From Ammopiptanthus mongolicus (taxonomy: Eukaryota > Streptophyta > Magnoliopsida > Fabales > Fabaceae): a DNA stretch of 64,000 nucleotides. How positions within the stretch are numbered: position 1 is the first letter of the stretch; the number at the start of each line of letters is the position of its first letter. This document shows, piece after piece, positions 1 to 10,597 of this stretch. Location: contig CM077347.1 of the NCBI GenBank assembly GCA_039655645.1, positions 42,591,033 through 42,655,032 on the forward strand. Reading direction: 5' to 3'. The notes under the pieces were generated by a model that saw only the letters and a list, made by a program, of their open reading frames with translations, searched no databases and was not told the origin of the DNA. A program made the translations under genes and the position numbers.

Positions 1-1460
1 TATCGTATTTTTACCCTCCAACTGTTAATTAAACTCTCTCATCTAAATCCGTGTAGTTTTCCTCAAATTTGCCCATTACCACGGCCTAAGCACGGGCATG
101 TTGACTGTTAAGCACGGGCATGCACACGGGGAGCACGAGCATGCTCATTAGCATCACTTTTCTCATTTTTCTGACACAGGCATACTGCATGGGAGCACGG
201 GTGTGCTGGCTTCACTGAGCACGAGCGTGCTCGACGTCATTGCAGCGTTCTCAGTTTTGGGAACTTAGAGCTTTCTCTAGTTTTCAATACTCCAAATCAA
301 TCTTAAAGTTCTTGACTAATCCATTGGCATTAATGTCACCCCTCATCAACATCTTTATGTTTTATGCACATCAATTAGATTAATCCTAGTTTTAGGGTTC
401 AGCCCTAACATCCCTATGTCTTTTATTAACATAGTTTAATAACAACAGTTTCAACATACCAATTCATATAATTATGGCATACCGACAAACATTATCAACA
501 ACATCATATACATCATCCCACGGTCATATAAATCAAATAAACATTTACCATCATGTATAAACAACCATAACAATTTCATACATCAACTAAGGTATATAGC
601 ACACAAATAGGGTCATGGATTAACCCTCATCTTACACTACCCCAGAACCTATTTTTTCATACTAATCCCTTCTCCCTATACCTGGTGTGACGATTCTAGC
701 CTATGAGCCAATAAGAGCGAAATCCACGCTTGACTCCTTCGAACGGGTTTAACAGGTTCAGCGAGCTTTGGCCAAGAATGTCAAGAAAAAGACAATTAAT
801 TCCCAAACAAGGAAAAACATAAGGGTTACAAACATACCTCGATTAGATCCTTGAGGAACTAATCTGCTAGTTGCCGTTCACAGCACCGGCACCCGAACAA
901 TAAAATTTGGTTCGATAGAGAGAGAATGGTTTAACACTAAACTTAAAGGATAAAAGGAAAGAATGAACTGGGTTGGTTACCTTACCTCAGAGTAACATAA
1001 AGCAAGCGGCTTATCCCCAATCGTAACGGAAAACACCAAGGGTTGTGTTCTTGATGAAGAACACCCAAAACAAGGATTGAAGATTGAAGAACGCTCAAAG
1101 GATTCAATGGGAACCCAAGAGAAAGGTTGATGATGGCTGCTTCTAACTTTAGGAATAATAGCTATGAGTTTTAGGTCCAGCAAAAGAGATATAAAAAGGA
1201 TTAGGGCGAAACGGGTTGGCCCAAAACGCATTTCTGCTGCGCGCACATAGGACAGGCATGTTGACTCTGAGCACGAGCGTGCTGACTAATAAGCACGGAC
1301 GTGTTGCACGGTGTGCTGGCCTGTCAAGATCACCGATTTGGCTCGTTCTATGGTTAAATACCCCAAAACACGTCCTTAAACATCTAATGCAACAACACAT
1401 AATATATATAACAACGAGAATAACACATATAAGCATAAAGGTGAAAAGTAGTATGTTACA
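1..1460 (-). repeat. 3' LTR of gypsy element A (partial)
   Basis: On the minus strand the LTR starts with TGTAACATAC, directly downstream of a purine-rich tract (1461-1475) that follows the pol stop. The other end lies beyond the window start. The LTR carries two clusters of a degenerate AGCACGNGCATG-like motif, at about 85-235 and 1245-1320. No credible ORF is present. The small open frames here lack homology to anything I recognise. Confidence 0.7.
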
Positions 1461-1475
1461 ATTCCACCCCCTTAT
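1461..1475 (-). other. Polypurine tract of gypsy element A
   Basis: The minus strand reads AAGGGGGTGGAAT immediately before the LTR start TGTAACA. This is the expected position and composition for the plus-strand priming site of a Ty3/gypsy element. Confidence 0.65.
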
Positions 1476-1497
1476 AAAAATTTCATCCTCGAAATTT

Positions 1498-2071
1498 CTA
1501 CTCACCTTGGGCAAATAACTGCCGGTATGACTCCTTCATCTTGATCTCTAACTCCCACGTAGCGCTTTCTCCTGTAGCTCCACTCCAAACAACTTTGACC
1601 AAGGGAATTTCCTTCCCTCTCAGCTGCTTAATCCTTCGATCCTCGACCCGAAGCGGCAATACCTCAAAAGTCAAGTTCTCCTTTAACAGAAACGTATCGG
1701 GTGTTATCACATGGCTAGGGTCATGAATGTACTTCTGAAGCTAAGACACATGGAACACATTGTGAAGGTTTTCCAAGAAAGGTGGTAAGGCTATGTGGTA
1801 GGCGACTTCACCGACTCTTTTTAGTATCTGTTAAGGACCAATGAATCTAGGGGTAAGTTTCTGAGCTTTCATCACTTTACCAACCCCAGTCGTTGGAGTA
1901 ACTCGCAAGAACACATGATCACCTTCCTAGAATTCGAGAGTTTTTCTTCTCTTATCATGATAACTCTTTTGCCTACTCTGTGCCACTCTCATCTTATCCT
2001 GGATCATCCTCACTTTTTCTGTAGTCTCTTACACTATCTCAAGTCCTAACACGACATTCTCACCAGGCTCG
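1498..2071 (-). pseudogene. Integrase C-terminus/chromodomain-like tail of element A
   Basis: The terminal 70 residues are open (1498-1710) and contain RIKQLRGKEIPLVKVVW followed by ATWELEIKM, the signature of the C-terminal chromodomain-like module of plant gypsy integrases. Upstream, to 2071, the minus strand still matches the conserved linker (a GPQQILKR-like stretch and an NLHNVFHVS-like stretch) but has internal stops. The reading is cut at 2071 by the solo LTR and resumes at 4849. In an intact element this part of integrase helps choose the chromatin target. Here it cannot be made as a full protein. Confidence 0.8.
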
Positions 2072-4848
2072 TGTAACACACCATTTTTCTTAAAAAGCTT
2101 TAAAAGCTTTCTACATTGAATTAATCAGTATTTTTGCGTTTATATTTTATTGAAGGGTCTAGAGAGTGAAATAAATTAATCTGAGACCATAGTCACGCTC
2201 TACGCTATCGGAGGAAGCTATGGTTAAATTTTGGTCGAAAACTCAAATGGAGCCCGATCTGCATTTTACACCGATAGTATGATTTTATTGCTCAGATGGC
2301 CTAATTTTGACTCGTGAACGAAACAATAAGGCTTTAAATAAAATTGCGAACGATATCGACAATTTTGAAAAATTTCAAAATAAATAGGTTATCATGACTT
2401 TCTTAGGCGAAATATTGAATCGCGTAACAAACAGAGCTGCATAGGGATTTAACGGGACCCGTTAACGGATAAACATGAAGTCACCTCACCTAGGAGTGAC
2501 TCACCAATGTCATCATTACTTTTATGAAAATATCTAGATATTTTCTGAAAATATCTAGATATTTATGATGAAATGACGTTTACGCCCCTGGTCTTTTTCC
2601 TAAAGGACGTTTACGTCCCTAAAATATCTAACCTTTCATGACCTCACCCTCTCTCTCTCTCCTCATTTTCATGCCTCCTTTTTTCTCTCTTCCCTTCACT
2701 TTCTTCTTCTTCTTCTTCTTCTTCTTCTTCTTCTTCTTCTTCTTCCTTTCTTTCTTCTTCTCCATTTTTGTTCATTTTTCTTTCCTTCCGTCACCTCCAT
2801 TTTCTCAAGATTCCACAAGGATTTTCAAGCAGGTTTGTTAAGCAAAGTTGATCCTCTCATCCTCCTCTATCACCTAGGAGGTACAAATTTCACTCTTGAG
2901 CTCTCAATCTTCATTTTTCTCCATTGAAGTTCATAGTTTCAAGTTTATGCTTCAAACTTCAAAAATCTCTAGAAAATTGTAGAAAAGTCATTTTGAGGCC
3001 AAACCAATTTCTATGAGCTAGTATCATCCCCTACTATCATAATCCAAGATCTTGAAATCAAATGAGCTCTCTAACCTATTTATCTTTTCAAGTCCGAATG
3101 GGTGGGTTTTTGAGGGGAAAATGGGTTTTTGTTCTTTGTTCTTGATTTCACCTATTTCATTCCTTAGTCATGTAATCCAAGTGATTAGGAAGCTAAATCC
3201 ATCTTCCACCTATTTTTTTGGGTGGTGGCCGAAACCCCAAATTTTTGGTTTAAGGGGTTTTGGTTCAAATCTTTGATAATTGATAATTGATTATGTATTA
3301 GGTATGCTTATGGATCATTGATCCAGGAGTCCGTAGAATTTCAACATCCCTAGCCTAATTAATTAAATATGGGCAGCAGCCTAGTCCTAAGGTTAGGGGA
3401 GTTTTTGATTTAACCGTACTGATTTTTGGTTGTGTTTTGTTATATAGAATCAGACAGGACTCGAACATCTGACAGTGCACCCGACTGACAGCTGCGGAGT
3501 CGTAGCCGGAGCTGCACGAGGAAATCACTAAGGTGGGGAGAAAGAACTAATATCGTCTGGAAGGCAAGCTCAGTATAGAGTATATATATCTGTGTAGGGG
3601 AACCCTTAAACCCTACTAGAGGTTGAGTCCTGGATAAAGTGCCTGGACCCTGGGTGTAGGTACTTTTGGGATATCACCACTAAGTTGATGATATGGCTAT
3701 TGTGATTGATTGAGGTTGATGTGTTGAATTGTTTATTTCATTATCTGTTGCTTTTATTTTGTTGAACTGACTGCTTGATGAACTGTTATATGATGTTATG
3801 ATGATATCTGTACTGGTGAAACTTATGTCGTGATTGGTTAGTTGAGTGTTAATGAGAGTATGGTGAGTGTTGATGCTGTTCGAGTTGATACCATTGTGGT
3901 CCCAACGATGGAGCTGTGGCTCGTAGACGCAAGGCGTTGTGATGCTGATATTGATGTGATGTTGATGCGATGTGATGTGTCGTGGTCGTGGTCGTGGTGG
4001 AGTGCGTAGGCGTGAGGTACCGATATCAACCTGCGATGGATGTTTGTTGCATAGCATATCATTTCATACCACAGCATTTTGTCCCAAAGGGGGATGTCCA
4101 ATTGGGGACAGGTTACTTTAAATCCCGAGGCAGGATGTGATGTGATGTAATCTCGATGGGGATGTCCAACTGGGGACGTGATGTATCGGCCGACATGCAT
4201 ATAGGAAAGTCAACATATACATAGGAACTAGTATCCCTCTTATAGGCTTATAGGAGAGAATGATGTTTGAGATGATTGTGATAGGTGACTTAAGAGATGG
4301 GTGATATTGTGTCGTACATGTTAAATGTGTTGTGTGATGCATGTATATAAATGTTGTACTGATGTCTCTCTCCTATATTTGATGATATGTGTTTCTTATC
4401 TCCCGCATTATTTTTCTGTATGTGTTACTTTCATTCTATGGGAATATCCCGAGGAGGAACCAGTTGTTGAGGAGCTGGACGACATTCCTTACGAGCCTGA
4501 CGCTGGAGGACGTGCCACGGACCCTAGCCTCGAGAGGTTAGGCAATGATCGTGGTTAGCCGGAGAGTTATCTCTCAGCCTATTTTCGTACTTTTATTTTG
4601 GGTTGTATTAATATATTCTGTATGTATTACTTTAATAACGTAACCCAACTGATGGGGCAATGATGTATGTGATATATTTCTTATACTTTAAGGCTGTGTA
4701 CTCTGAGGCGTTGCGCGCCGTAAATTGATTTGCTTCCGCGTTCAATTTTTCAGCTTCGCTTCGTATTAATAAGGTGTGCTAACGATTACTATGCAATTAA
4801 GGTTAGTTAATATCTTAGGTTCTACTGATGGGACGGCGGGTCGTCTCA
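2072..4848 (+). mobile_element. Solo LTR of a Ty3/gypsy family, TSD GCTCG
   Basis: The segment starts TGTAACACACC and ends GGGTCGTCTCA, so it is TG...CA bounded. It is flanked on both sides by GCTCG (2067-2071 and 4849-4853), and the interrupted integrase of element A continues on both sides. It has no internal domain, PBS or polypurine tract, so it is a solo LTR, normally the product of LTR-LTR recombination. Its 3' end resembles that of element D's LTR (GGACGGCGGGTCGTCTCA), while its 5' part resembles the C/G LTRs (a GAGACCATAGTCACGCTC-like stretch). It contains a TTC microsatellite at about 2700-2745 and two short GTCCAA-TGGGGAC repeats at 4095-4175. Confidence 0.9.
2699..2746 (+). repeat. 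(TTC)n microsatellite
   Basis: An uninterrupted TTC trinucleotide run lies inside the solo LTR. The same pyrimidine tract occurs at the equivalent place in element D's LTRs (17700-17743, shorter near 25888). It opens a low-complexity frame that should not be called a gene. Confidence 0.9.
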
Positions 4849-5614
4849 GCTCGTTCCAACATAAGGGTGTCCTATACCTCCTCCCATACAAAGTTTCATA
4901 CGGTGTCATCCCAATAATGGAATAGAAACTATTATTATAAGTGAAATCTATAAGAGGTAAGAATTTATCCCAACTACCTGACTGCTCTAACACACAAGCT
5001 CTCAAAAGATCCTCTAAGGATTAGATGGTTCTCTCTGACTGACCATCGGTCTGTGGGTGGTAAGCTGAACTTAGTCTAAGCTTGGTCCCTAAAGCCTCAT
5101 GCAAATTATTCCAAAACCTAGAGGTAAATCTAGGGTCTCTATCTGATACTATGGTAGAGGGTAAACCAGCAATCTAATTATCTCCCTGATATACAACCCG
5201 GTCCACTTCTCTAGTGGATATTCCATGTTCATAGGCATGAAATGGGCAGATTAGTCAACCTGTCCATAACAACCCATATGGAATCACAACCAGCTGGAGT
5301 CTTAGGGAGCTAGACACGAAATCCATAGAGATACTATCCCACTTCGACTCTGGGATACTCAAGGGTTGCATCATACCTGAAGGTTTCTGGTGTTCTACCT
5401 TAGCCTTCTGACATACTAAGCAAGCATAAATGAACTCGGCTACATCTTTCTTCATCCGGGACCACCAAAACATATGTTTCAGATCCTGATGCATCTTTAT
5501 GGCTCCCGGGTGAACACTCAAGCCACTCCTATGGCCTTCGTCAAGAATCAACTTCCTAAGATCCGGAACATCGGGTATACAAACTCTATCCTGGAACCTC
5601 AAAACTCCACCAGC
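4849..5614 (-). pseudogene. Integrase (zinc-binding and core) of element A
   Basis: Minus-strand pieces carry the HHCC zinc-binding module (HPGAIKMHQDL and CLVCQKAKVEHQ, in 5255-5602). They also carry the DDE core (SDRDPRFTSRFW-like and AYHPQTDGQSERT-like around 5020-5140) and the downstream TYNNSF motif (4855-5005). Stops interrupt the core, for example near 5170-5230 and at 5021. The first part of the open frame at 4766-4848 belongs to the solo LTR and not to the integrase. The protein would join element cDNA to the genome; it is inactive here. Confidence 0.8.
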
Positions 5615-6217
5615 TCATTCCTTAAAATTAAGGTTTCTACCCTGAGCAAGCAGCTCCTTCTGGTCTAAAAGGTAAACATCTATCTTCTGACCTTCTCTAA
5701 TCTGATCCATTAAACTATTAGTGATCTTCAGCGTTCCAAGCCTAATATTCCTATGGGTAACTTCCCAAGCTAAGCTCAAGTCTCTAAACTCCTCGATCAA
5801 ATCCATCTCTCTAACTGTAAAAGTTGAAACATGTAAGGTTTTTCTACTCAAAGCATCAGTAATTACGTTGGCTTTTCCTGGGTGGTAACTAAGCTCAAAA
5901 TCATAATCCTTAAGAAACTTCATCCACCTATGTTGCCTCATATTTAGCTCCTTTTGATCAAATAAATATTTCAAACTCTTATGATCACTAAAAACCTCAA
6001 ATCTAGCTCCATAAAGGTAATGCCTCCAAATCCTCAAGGCAAACACTACAGCTCCTAGCTCAAAGCCATGGGTAGGGTAGTTCTTCTCATGAATCTTCAA
6101 TTGCCTAGAAGCATAAGCTACTACCTTTCTATTCTGCATCAACACACCACCTAAACCTTGTTTCGAAGCATCATGGTACACTACAAAAGGTTCACTAGGG
6201 TTGGGTAAAACTGGCAC
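5615..6217 (-). pseudogene. RNase H domain of element A
   Basis: A 200-residue open stretch begins at the RT-RNase H connection. It carries YHDASKQGLGGVL (first catalytic Asp at residue 16 of the open frame), FSDHKSLKYLFDQ, and YHPGKANVITDALS, which supplies the last catalytic Asp. This is the Ty3/gypsy RNase H that degrades the RNA strand during reverse transcription. The domain itself is uninterrupted, but it is cut off from a functional RT and integrase, so I call it a pseudogene fragment. Confidence 0.85.
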
Positions 6218-6555
6218 AGGTGCAGAAGTTAACCTATCAACGTCTGAAAACTTTTCTCACACCTAGAGCCCCACATAAAGATCTGACCTTTCTTAGTAAG
6301 GCGGGTCAAAGGCAAAGCTATCTTAGAGAACCCATATATAAACCTCCTATAGTACCCTGCTAAACCCAAGAAAGAAACTCCTAATCTCAGTCATTAACTT
6401 AGGTGCTTCCTCGTAGAGCATGGTCTCTACCTTAGCTAGGTCTACGACTATCCCTCCTTTAGAGATGATGTGTCCTAAGAACCTCTCCTCCTCTAACCAA
6501 AACTCACACTTAGATAACTTAGCATACAACTGTTTTTCCAAGACGAGAGAAAGGT
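6218..6555 (-). pseudogene. C-terminal RT fragment of element A
   Basis: The minus strand encodes QLYAKLSKCEFWLEEERFLGH, the RT thumb/connection just after the catalytic palm, and continues with damaged frames toward RNase H. The palm with its catalytic Asp pair is missing because gypsy homology stops near 6555, where plus-strand copia sequence begins. Confidence 0.75.
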
Positions 6556-7469
6556 CTATGTTCCAAGACCTGAAACCTAAAGCTGGTGGTTTGGTCACCT
6601 TTGGAGGCAATCAGAGAGGACAGATAGTAGGGATTGGTAAGCATCGTATCCCTTCGATAGATAATGTGTTGCTAGTTGAACTTACTGAGCATAAGTCAAT
6701 TGTGCAACAGTGGGTGTTTTATTCAATAAAGGAGAATGTTTAGTCAAAAACCCTGATGGGTCCACTCTATTCACTGCCAAGAAGCAAAAAAATCTTTATA
6801 GGTTTGACTTGGGGGAACTCCCAAATCAAAGTGTATCATGCCTATTATGAGTCGAAGATGAGTGATGCATTTGCCACAAAAGACTTGGTCACGCAAGCTT
6901 GAGATTAATCTCTAAGCTAAACAAGCATAACCTCGTGAGAGGACTACCAAATCTTGTATATCAATCTGATGCTCTCTGTGATGCGTGTCAAAAAGGAAAG
7001 CAAGTTAAGTATTCTTTTGATTCTAAGGATATTGTTTCTACCTCAAGATTGCTAGAATAGCTACACGTTGCTAGTTGAACTTACTGAGCATAAGTCAATT
7101 GTGCAACAGTGGGTGTTTTATTCAATAAAGGAGAATGTTTAGTCAAAAACCCTGATGGGTCCACTCTATTCACTGCCAAGAAGCAAAAAAATCTTTATAG
7201 GTTTGACTTGGGGGAACTCCCAAATCAAAGTGTATCATGCCTATTATGAGTCGAAGATGAGTGATGCATTTGCCACAAAAGACTTGGTCACGCAAGCTTG
7301 AGATTAATCTCTAAGCTAAACAAGCATAACCTCGTGAGAGGACTACCAAATCTTGTATATCAATCTGATGCTCTCTGTGATGCGTGTCAAAAAGGAAAGC
7401 AAGTTAAGTATTCTTTTGATTCTAAGGATATTGTTTCTACCTCAAGATTGCTAGAATAGCTACACGTTG
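6556..7469 (+). pseudogene. Protease/integrase linker region of copia B, internally duplicated
   Basis: The piece opens with LKPKAGGLVTFGGNQRG and PSIDNVLLVE, the conserved segment between the copia protease and integrase. It then carries a GAG-pre-integrase-type stretch and a Cys-rich motif (DACQKGK-like, 'ctctgtgatgcgtgtcaaaaagg'). A perfect 399-bp tandem duplication (6671-7468) repeats the linker. Several stops occur in each copy. Confidence 0.75.
6671..7468 (+). repeat. Perfect 399-bp tandem duplication
   Basis: The block 6671-7069 is repeated base for base at 7070-7468 as far as I can compare. The breakpoints share the 4-bp microhomology GTTG. The period is a multiple of three. No divergence between copies suggests a very recent event, or an assembly artefact. 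Confidence 0.9.
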
Positions 7470-8150
7470 ATTTGTTTGGTCCAACAAGGACTGCTTCTTT
7501 AGGTGGTAAGAGACATGGGCTAGTCATCATAGACGACTATACTCGATGGACATAGGTTATGTTCCTAGCTCACAAGGATGAGTCTTTAAGGTCTTTGTTG
7601 CATTCTGCAAATGTGTATGAAATGAAAAAGACATATGTATCAACTCCATTTGAAGTGATCATGGAGGTGAATTTGAAAATGAGCATTTCCAACGGTTCTA
7701 GGAAGAGATTGGAATTCTTCATAATTTCTCTGCCCTTAGAACACCGCGACAAAATGGTGTGCTTGAGAAAAGAATCAATCTCTTCAAGAGATGGCAAGGT
7801 CAATGCTTAATGATAATTTTGTATCCAAATACTTCTCGACTAAGGCTGTTAACAGTGCTTGCTACATTCAAAACAGAATATATATAAGACCTATCCTAAA
7901 AAAGATTCCCTATGAATTATGGAAAGGACGCAAACCCAACATTTCTTATTTCTATCCTTTTAGATGTCAATGTTTCATTCTAAGTACTAAAGATCAACTT
8001 GGAAAGTTTGATGCAAAAGTAAATAATGGAATTTTGTTAGGATATTCTGAAATCTCAAAAGCCTTTAGAGTCTATAACACCCAGATTTTGGTTATGGAAG
8101 AGTCCATCTATGTAAAGTTTAATGATAAAAAGCCTGATGAGATATTATGA
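7470..8150 (+). pseudogene. Integrase core of copia B
   Basis: The translation begins with a VDLFGPTRTASLGGK-like stretch (conserved integrase core start) and VIIDDYTRW. It passes through a broken middle (7559-7810) and resumes at 7791-8150 with AVNSACYIQNR, YELWKGRKPNISY and a FILSTKDQLGKFDAK-like stretch, the typical end of copia integrase. Frame changes and at least one stop (before 7559) separate the pieces. Confidence 0.8.
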
Positions 8151-8399
8151 AAGCCAGACGAATCTTTTGCAGATATAAGTCTAAACAATCAAGACAAAGG
8201 TCCAACACTTAAAGACGAAGGACCATCTGATCAAAATAAAAAGGTGGACACTTCCACATCACGACAAACTGAAGAAGTGAAACGAAGCTAGCAATTCAAA
8301 ACCTACCATCCAGAAGATCAAATCATTGGTAATCCCAATGACAAAGTAAGGACAATATCAACCTTCAGAGATCAAGGAGATGCATCATTCATCCCTGAG
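8151..8399 (+). pseudogene. Integrase-RT linker of copia B
   Basis: The stretch between integrase and RT is polar and low in conserved motifs, as is usual in copia polyproteins. It contains stops near 8150 and 8290. A YHPEDQIIGN-like motif (about 8300-8330) marks the approach to RT. Confidence 0.6.
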
Positions 8400-9426
8400 T
8401 TGGAACCAAAGAAGATTGATGAAGCTTTTATGGACAAAGGCTGGATCCTAGCCATGCAAGAAGAGCTCAATCAGTTCAAAAGATGTGACATTTGGATGTT
8501 GGTTCCTCTTCCTGAATATAAGTCCATTATCCGCACCATATGGGTATTCAGAAACAAGCTGAACGAGAATGTTAAGATTATGAGAAACACGGCAAGGTTA
8601 GTTGCCAAAGGTTACTCATAAGAAGAAGCTATAGACTTCACTGAAATGTTTGCACCTGTTTCTAGGTTAGAAGCTATACGTATCTTGCTTTCTTTTGCTG
8701 CACATCATGACATTAAATTTTATCAAATCGACGTTAAAAGTGCTTTCTTAAATGACATAATTAATGAAGAAGTATATGTTATGCAATCCCCGGGCCTAGA
8801 AGATCAAACCCACCCTAAGCATGTTTTTAAACTTAAGAAGGCCTTACTGACCTTAAGCAAGCTCCTTGAGCCTAATATGAAAGGCTCAGTTCATTCTTAA
8901 TGGAGAATGGATTTTGTAGAGGCAAAGTAGATTAAGTCTCATTTTATAGTAGTTCAAATATATGTTGATGACATTGCTTTTTGAGCTACTGACGAATCAT
9001 TATGTGAAGAGTTCTCAAAGTTGATGTAGAAAGAATTTGCAATGGGCATGCTGGAAGAATTGAAGTTCTTATTGAGTTTGCGAGTGAAACAAACGATGGA
9101 CAAAGTGTACATTCATCAAACGAAGCATACAAAGGAACCGTTGAAGAAATTCAAGATGGATGACTATAAGCCAATGAATACTCCTATGTATCCAACATCC
9201 ATTCTGAACCTGGACGATAAAGTTAAAAAGGTAGAGCAAAAGGTATACAGAAGTATGATAGGATCTTTCTTATATCTTATTGCGTCTAGACTTGATATTA
9301 TATTCAGTGTTTGTTTATGTGCCCGCTTTCAGTTTGATATTAGAGAGTCACATTTATTAGCAGTTAAGAGAATATTAAGATATTTAAAATGTACTACTAA
9401 TCTGGGTTTGCTTTTTAAGAAATCAT
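8400..9426 (+). pseudogene. Reverse transcriptase of copia B
   Basis: Open pieces at 8400-8621, 8646-8900 and 9042-9428 show WILAMQEELNQFKR, ARLVAKGYS, FAPVSRLEAIRILLSFAA, a QIDVKSAFLN stretch and EVYVMQSPG, which are the fingers and palm of Ty1/copia RT. The YVDD region is at 8958-8972 and reads as YVDD followed by a damaged stretch with a stop. Single-base changes break the frame at about 8620, 8900 and 9028, so no complete polymerase is encoded. Copia RT copies the element RNA into DNA in virus-like particles. Confidence 0.85.
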
Positions 9427-9427
9427 A

Positions 9428-9850
9428 GTGGGTTTCTGTGATGCGGACTATGGTGGATGCCACTATATTGGAGCTATCTTAGTCTCATGGTCCATCAAGA
9501 GACAAGGTACCATAGCATTATCAAATACTAAAGCTGAGTATATCTCTGCTGTAAGTTGCTTCTTTCAGCTATTATGGATCAAACATCAACTGGAGGACTA
9601 TAATATATTTGAAAGTAAGATTCCATTACTCCGTGATAATACTATTGCAGTTAACTTGTCAAAGAACCCAATTTTGCATTCTAGGGCTAAGCATATAAAA
9701 ATTAAACATCATTTCATCAGAGATTATGTGGAAAAGGGTGTGTTTTGATATATAATTTGTTGATACTGATCATCAACGGACATATATCTTTACCAAACCT
9801 CTTCCAGAGGACATATCCCCATTCATCAGAAAACAATTGAACATGCATTT
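9428..9850 (+). pseudogene. RNase H of copia B
   Basis: The piece has FCDADYGGC (first catalytic Asp), SWSIKRQGTIALSNTKAEY (catalytic Glu region), LLRDNTIAVNLSKNP and RAKHIKIKHHFIRDYVEKG. These are the diagnostic copia RNase H motifs, and the histidine-rich stretch is close to SIRE-type elements. A frame change after 9748 leads into a VDTDHQ...IFTKPLPED tail near 9765-9820. Confidence 0.85.
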
Positions 9851-10305
9851 ATCAATTTATCATGTGTCTATAATGTCTGCGTCCAGTATGTTTATATATT
9901 TGCATCCAATGTGTGTTTGATGTATGACTTTTAGTGAGTCCAAGGATTGCTGAGACCATTGCTTGAATCCAGATACATTTAATTGGACTAAATCTTTGTC
10001 GTGTGAAGTATTAAATTCACATTCCCTCCATTGTTTCAGTTATTTGTTTTCTTTTAAAATTTCTCTTTGCGGTTTTCAAAAACTGTATGTGTGTGTTAGT
10101 TATTTATTGAAGATGTCCTTTCGAAAATCATTTTGCTTGATTTAATTTAAATTTAAAATCTTTCTGAAAAGTTTCCATCTTCGTCTCATAGTTAAAACTT
10201 CCCTTTTCAAAGTTCTAACTTTTATGCCTTCTGAGAAAACCTTGTTTGCGAAAACTCTTGCAAACTCTCGCTTTTTTCCTTCTCTCAAATCTCTGTTGCG
10301 AAAAT
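9851..10305 (+). other. Spacer between copia B pol and its extra ORF
   Basis: This 455-bp stretch is AT-rich, with scattered stops and no conserved domain. It ends in a pyrimidine-rich leader directly before the ATG at 10306. In SIRE-type elements the corresponding spacer carries the splice site for the downstream ORF, but I cannot identify a site here with confidence. Confidence 0.5.
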
Positions 10306-10597
10306 ATGGTCGGAGGAAAAACAAATGGCAAGAAAGTCGTTAAAGCTCTTGACGTGAACTCTGCTGAAGTTGCCATAGAATATCAGTTCATCATACCCTT
10401 TTTTCCTCACCATGGGATTAACATTACTGAATATTTGGAATGCTGTTTGGGAAAGGTACTTTGAAGATTTCCTAAAATTCTATCCTCAAATGATCGGGGA
10501 ATTTTGGAGAAACCTTATGTTATCTGCTACCAATATTAAGGGTTTGGTGCTGGAAAGGAAGTGGTAAGGTCTGAGCCTACCATCTCTAAAGCTTCTA
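10306..10597 (+). pseudogene. Extra (envelope-like) ORF of copia B, first part
   Basis: An ATG at 10306 opens MVGGKTNGKKVVKALDVNSA, then a frame disrupted near 10464. The sequence is cut at 10597 by gypsy C and continues at 33203. An ORF in this place, after pol and before the 3' LTR, is the hallmark of SIRE/Maximus elements, where it has been called envelope-like. I see no clear signal peptide or transmembrane segment in what remains, so the function is left open. Confidence 0.5.

Larger units (their letters stand above)
1..6555 (-). mobile_element. Ty3/gypsy element A, truncated, minus strand
   Basis: Reading the minus strand from 6555 down to 1, the order is end of RT, RNase H, integrase with a chromodomain-like C-terminus, polypurine tract, then the 3' LTR, which runs off the window start. 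The order and motifs (DHKSLKYLFDQKELNMRQ, CLVCQKAKVEHQKP) are those of plant chromoviral gypsy pol. The gag, protease, most of RT and the 5' LTR are missing. A solo LTR at 2072-4848 splits the integrase. The right border is an abrupt change to copia sequence near 6555, so the element lost its 5' half before or during that rearrangement. Confidence 0.85.

Noticed and set aside
2638..2841. Phe-rich open frame (67 codons)
   Set aside because: It is the translation of the TTC microsatellite within the solo LTR. The equivalent frames at 17573-17880 and 25760-26025 have the same origin.
3680..4342. Overlapping minus-strand frames rich in His, Ser and Thr
   Set aside because: They lie inside the solo LTR, overlap each other, and are driven by GAT/GTG-rich repeats without domain similarity.
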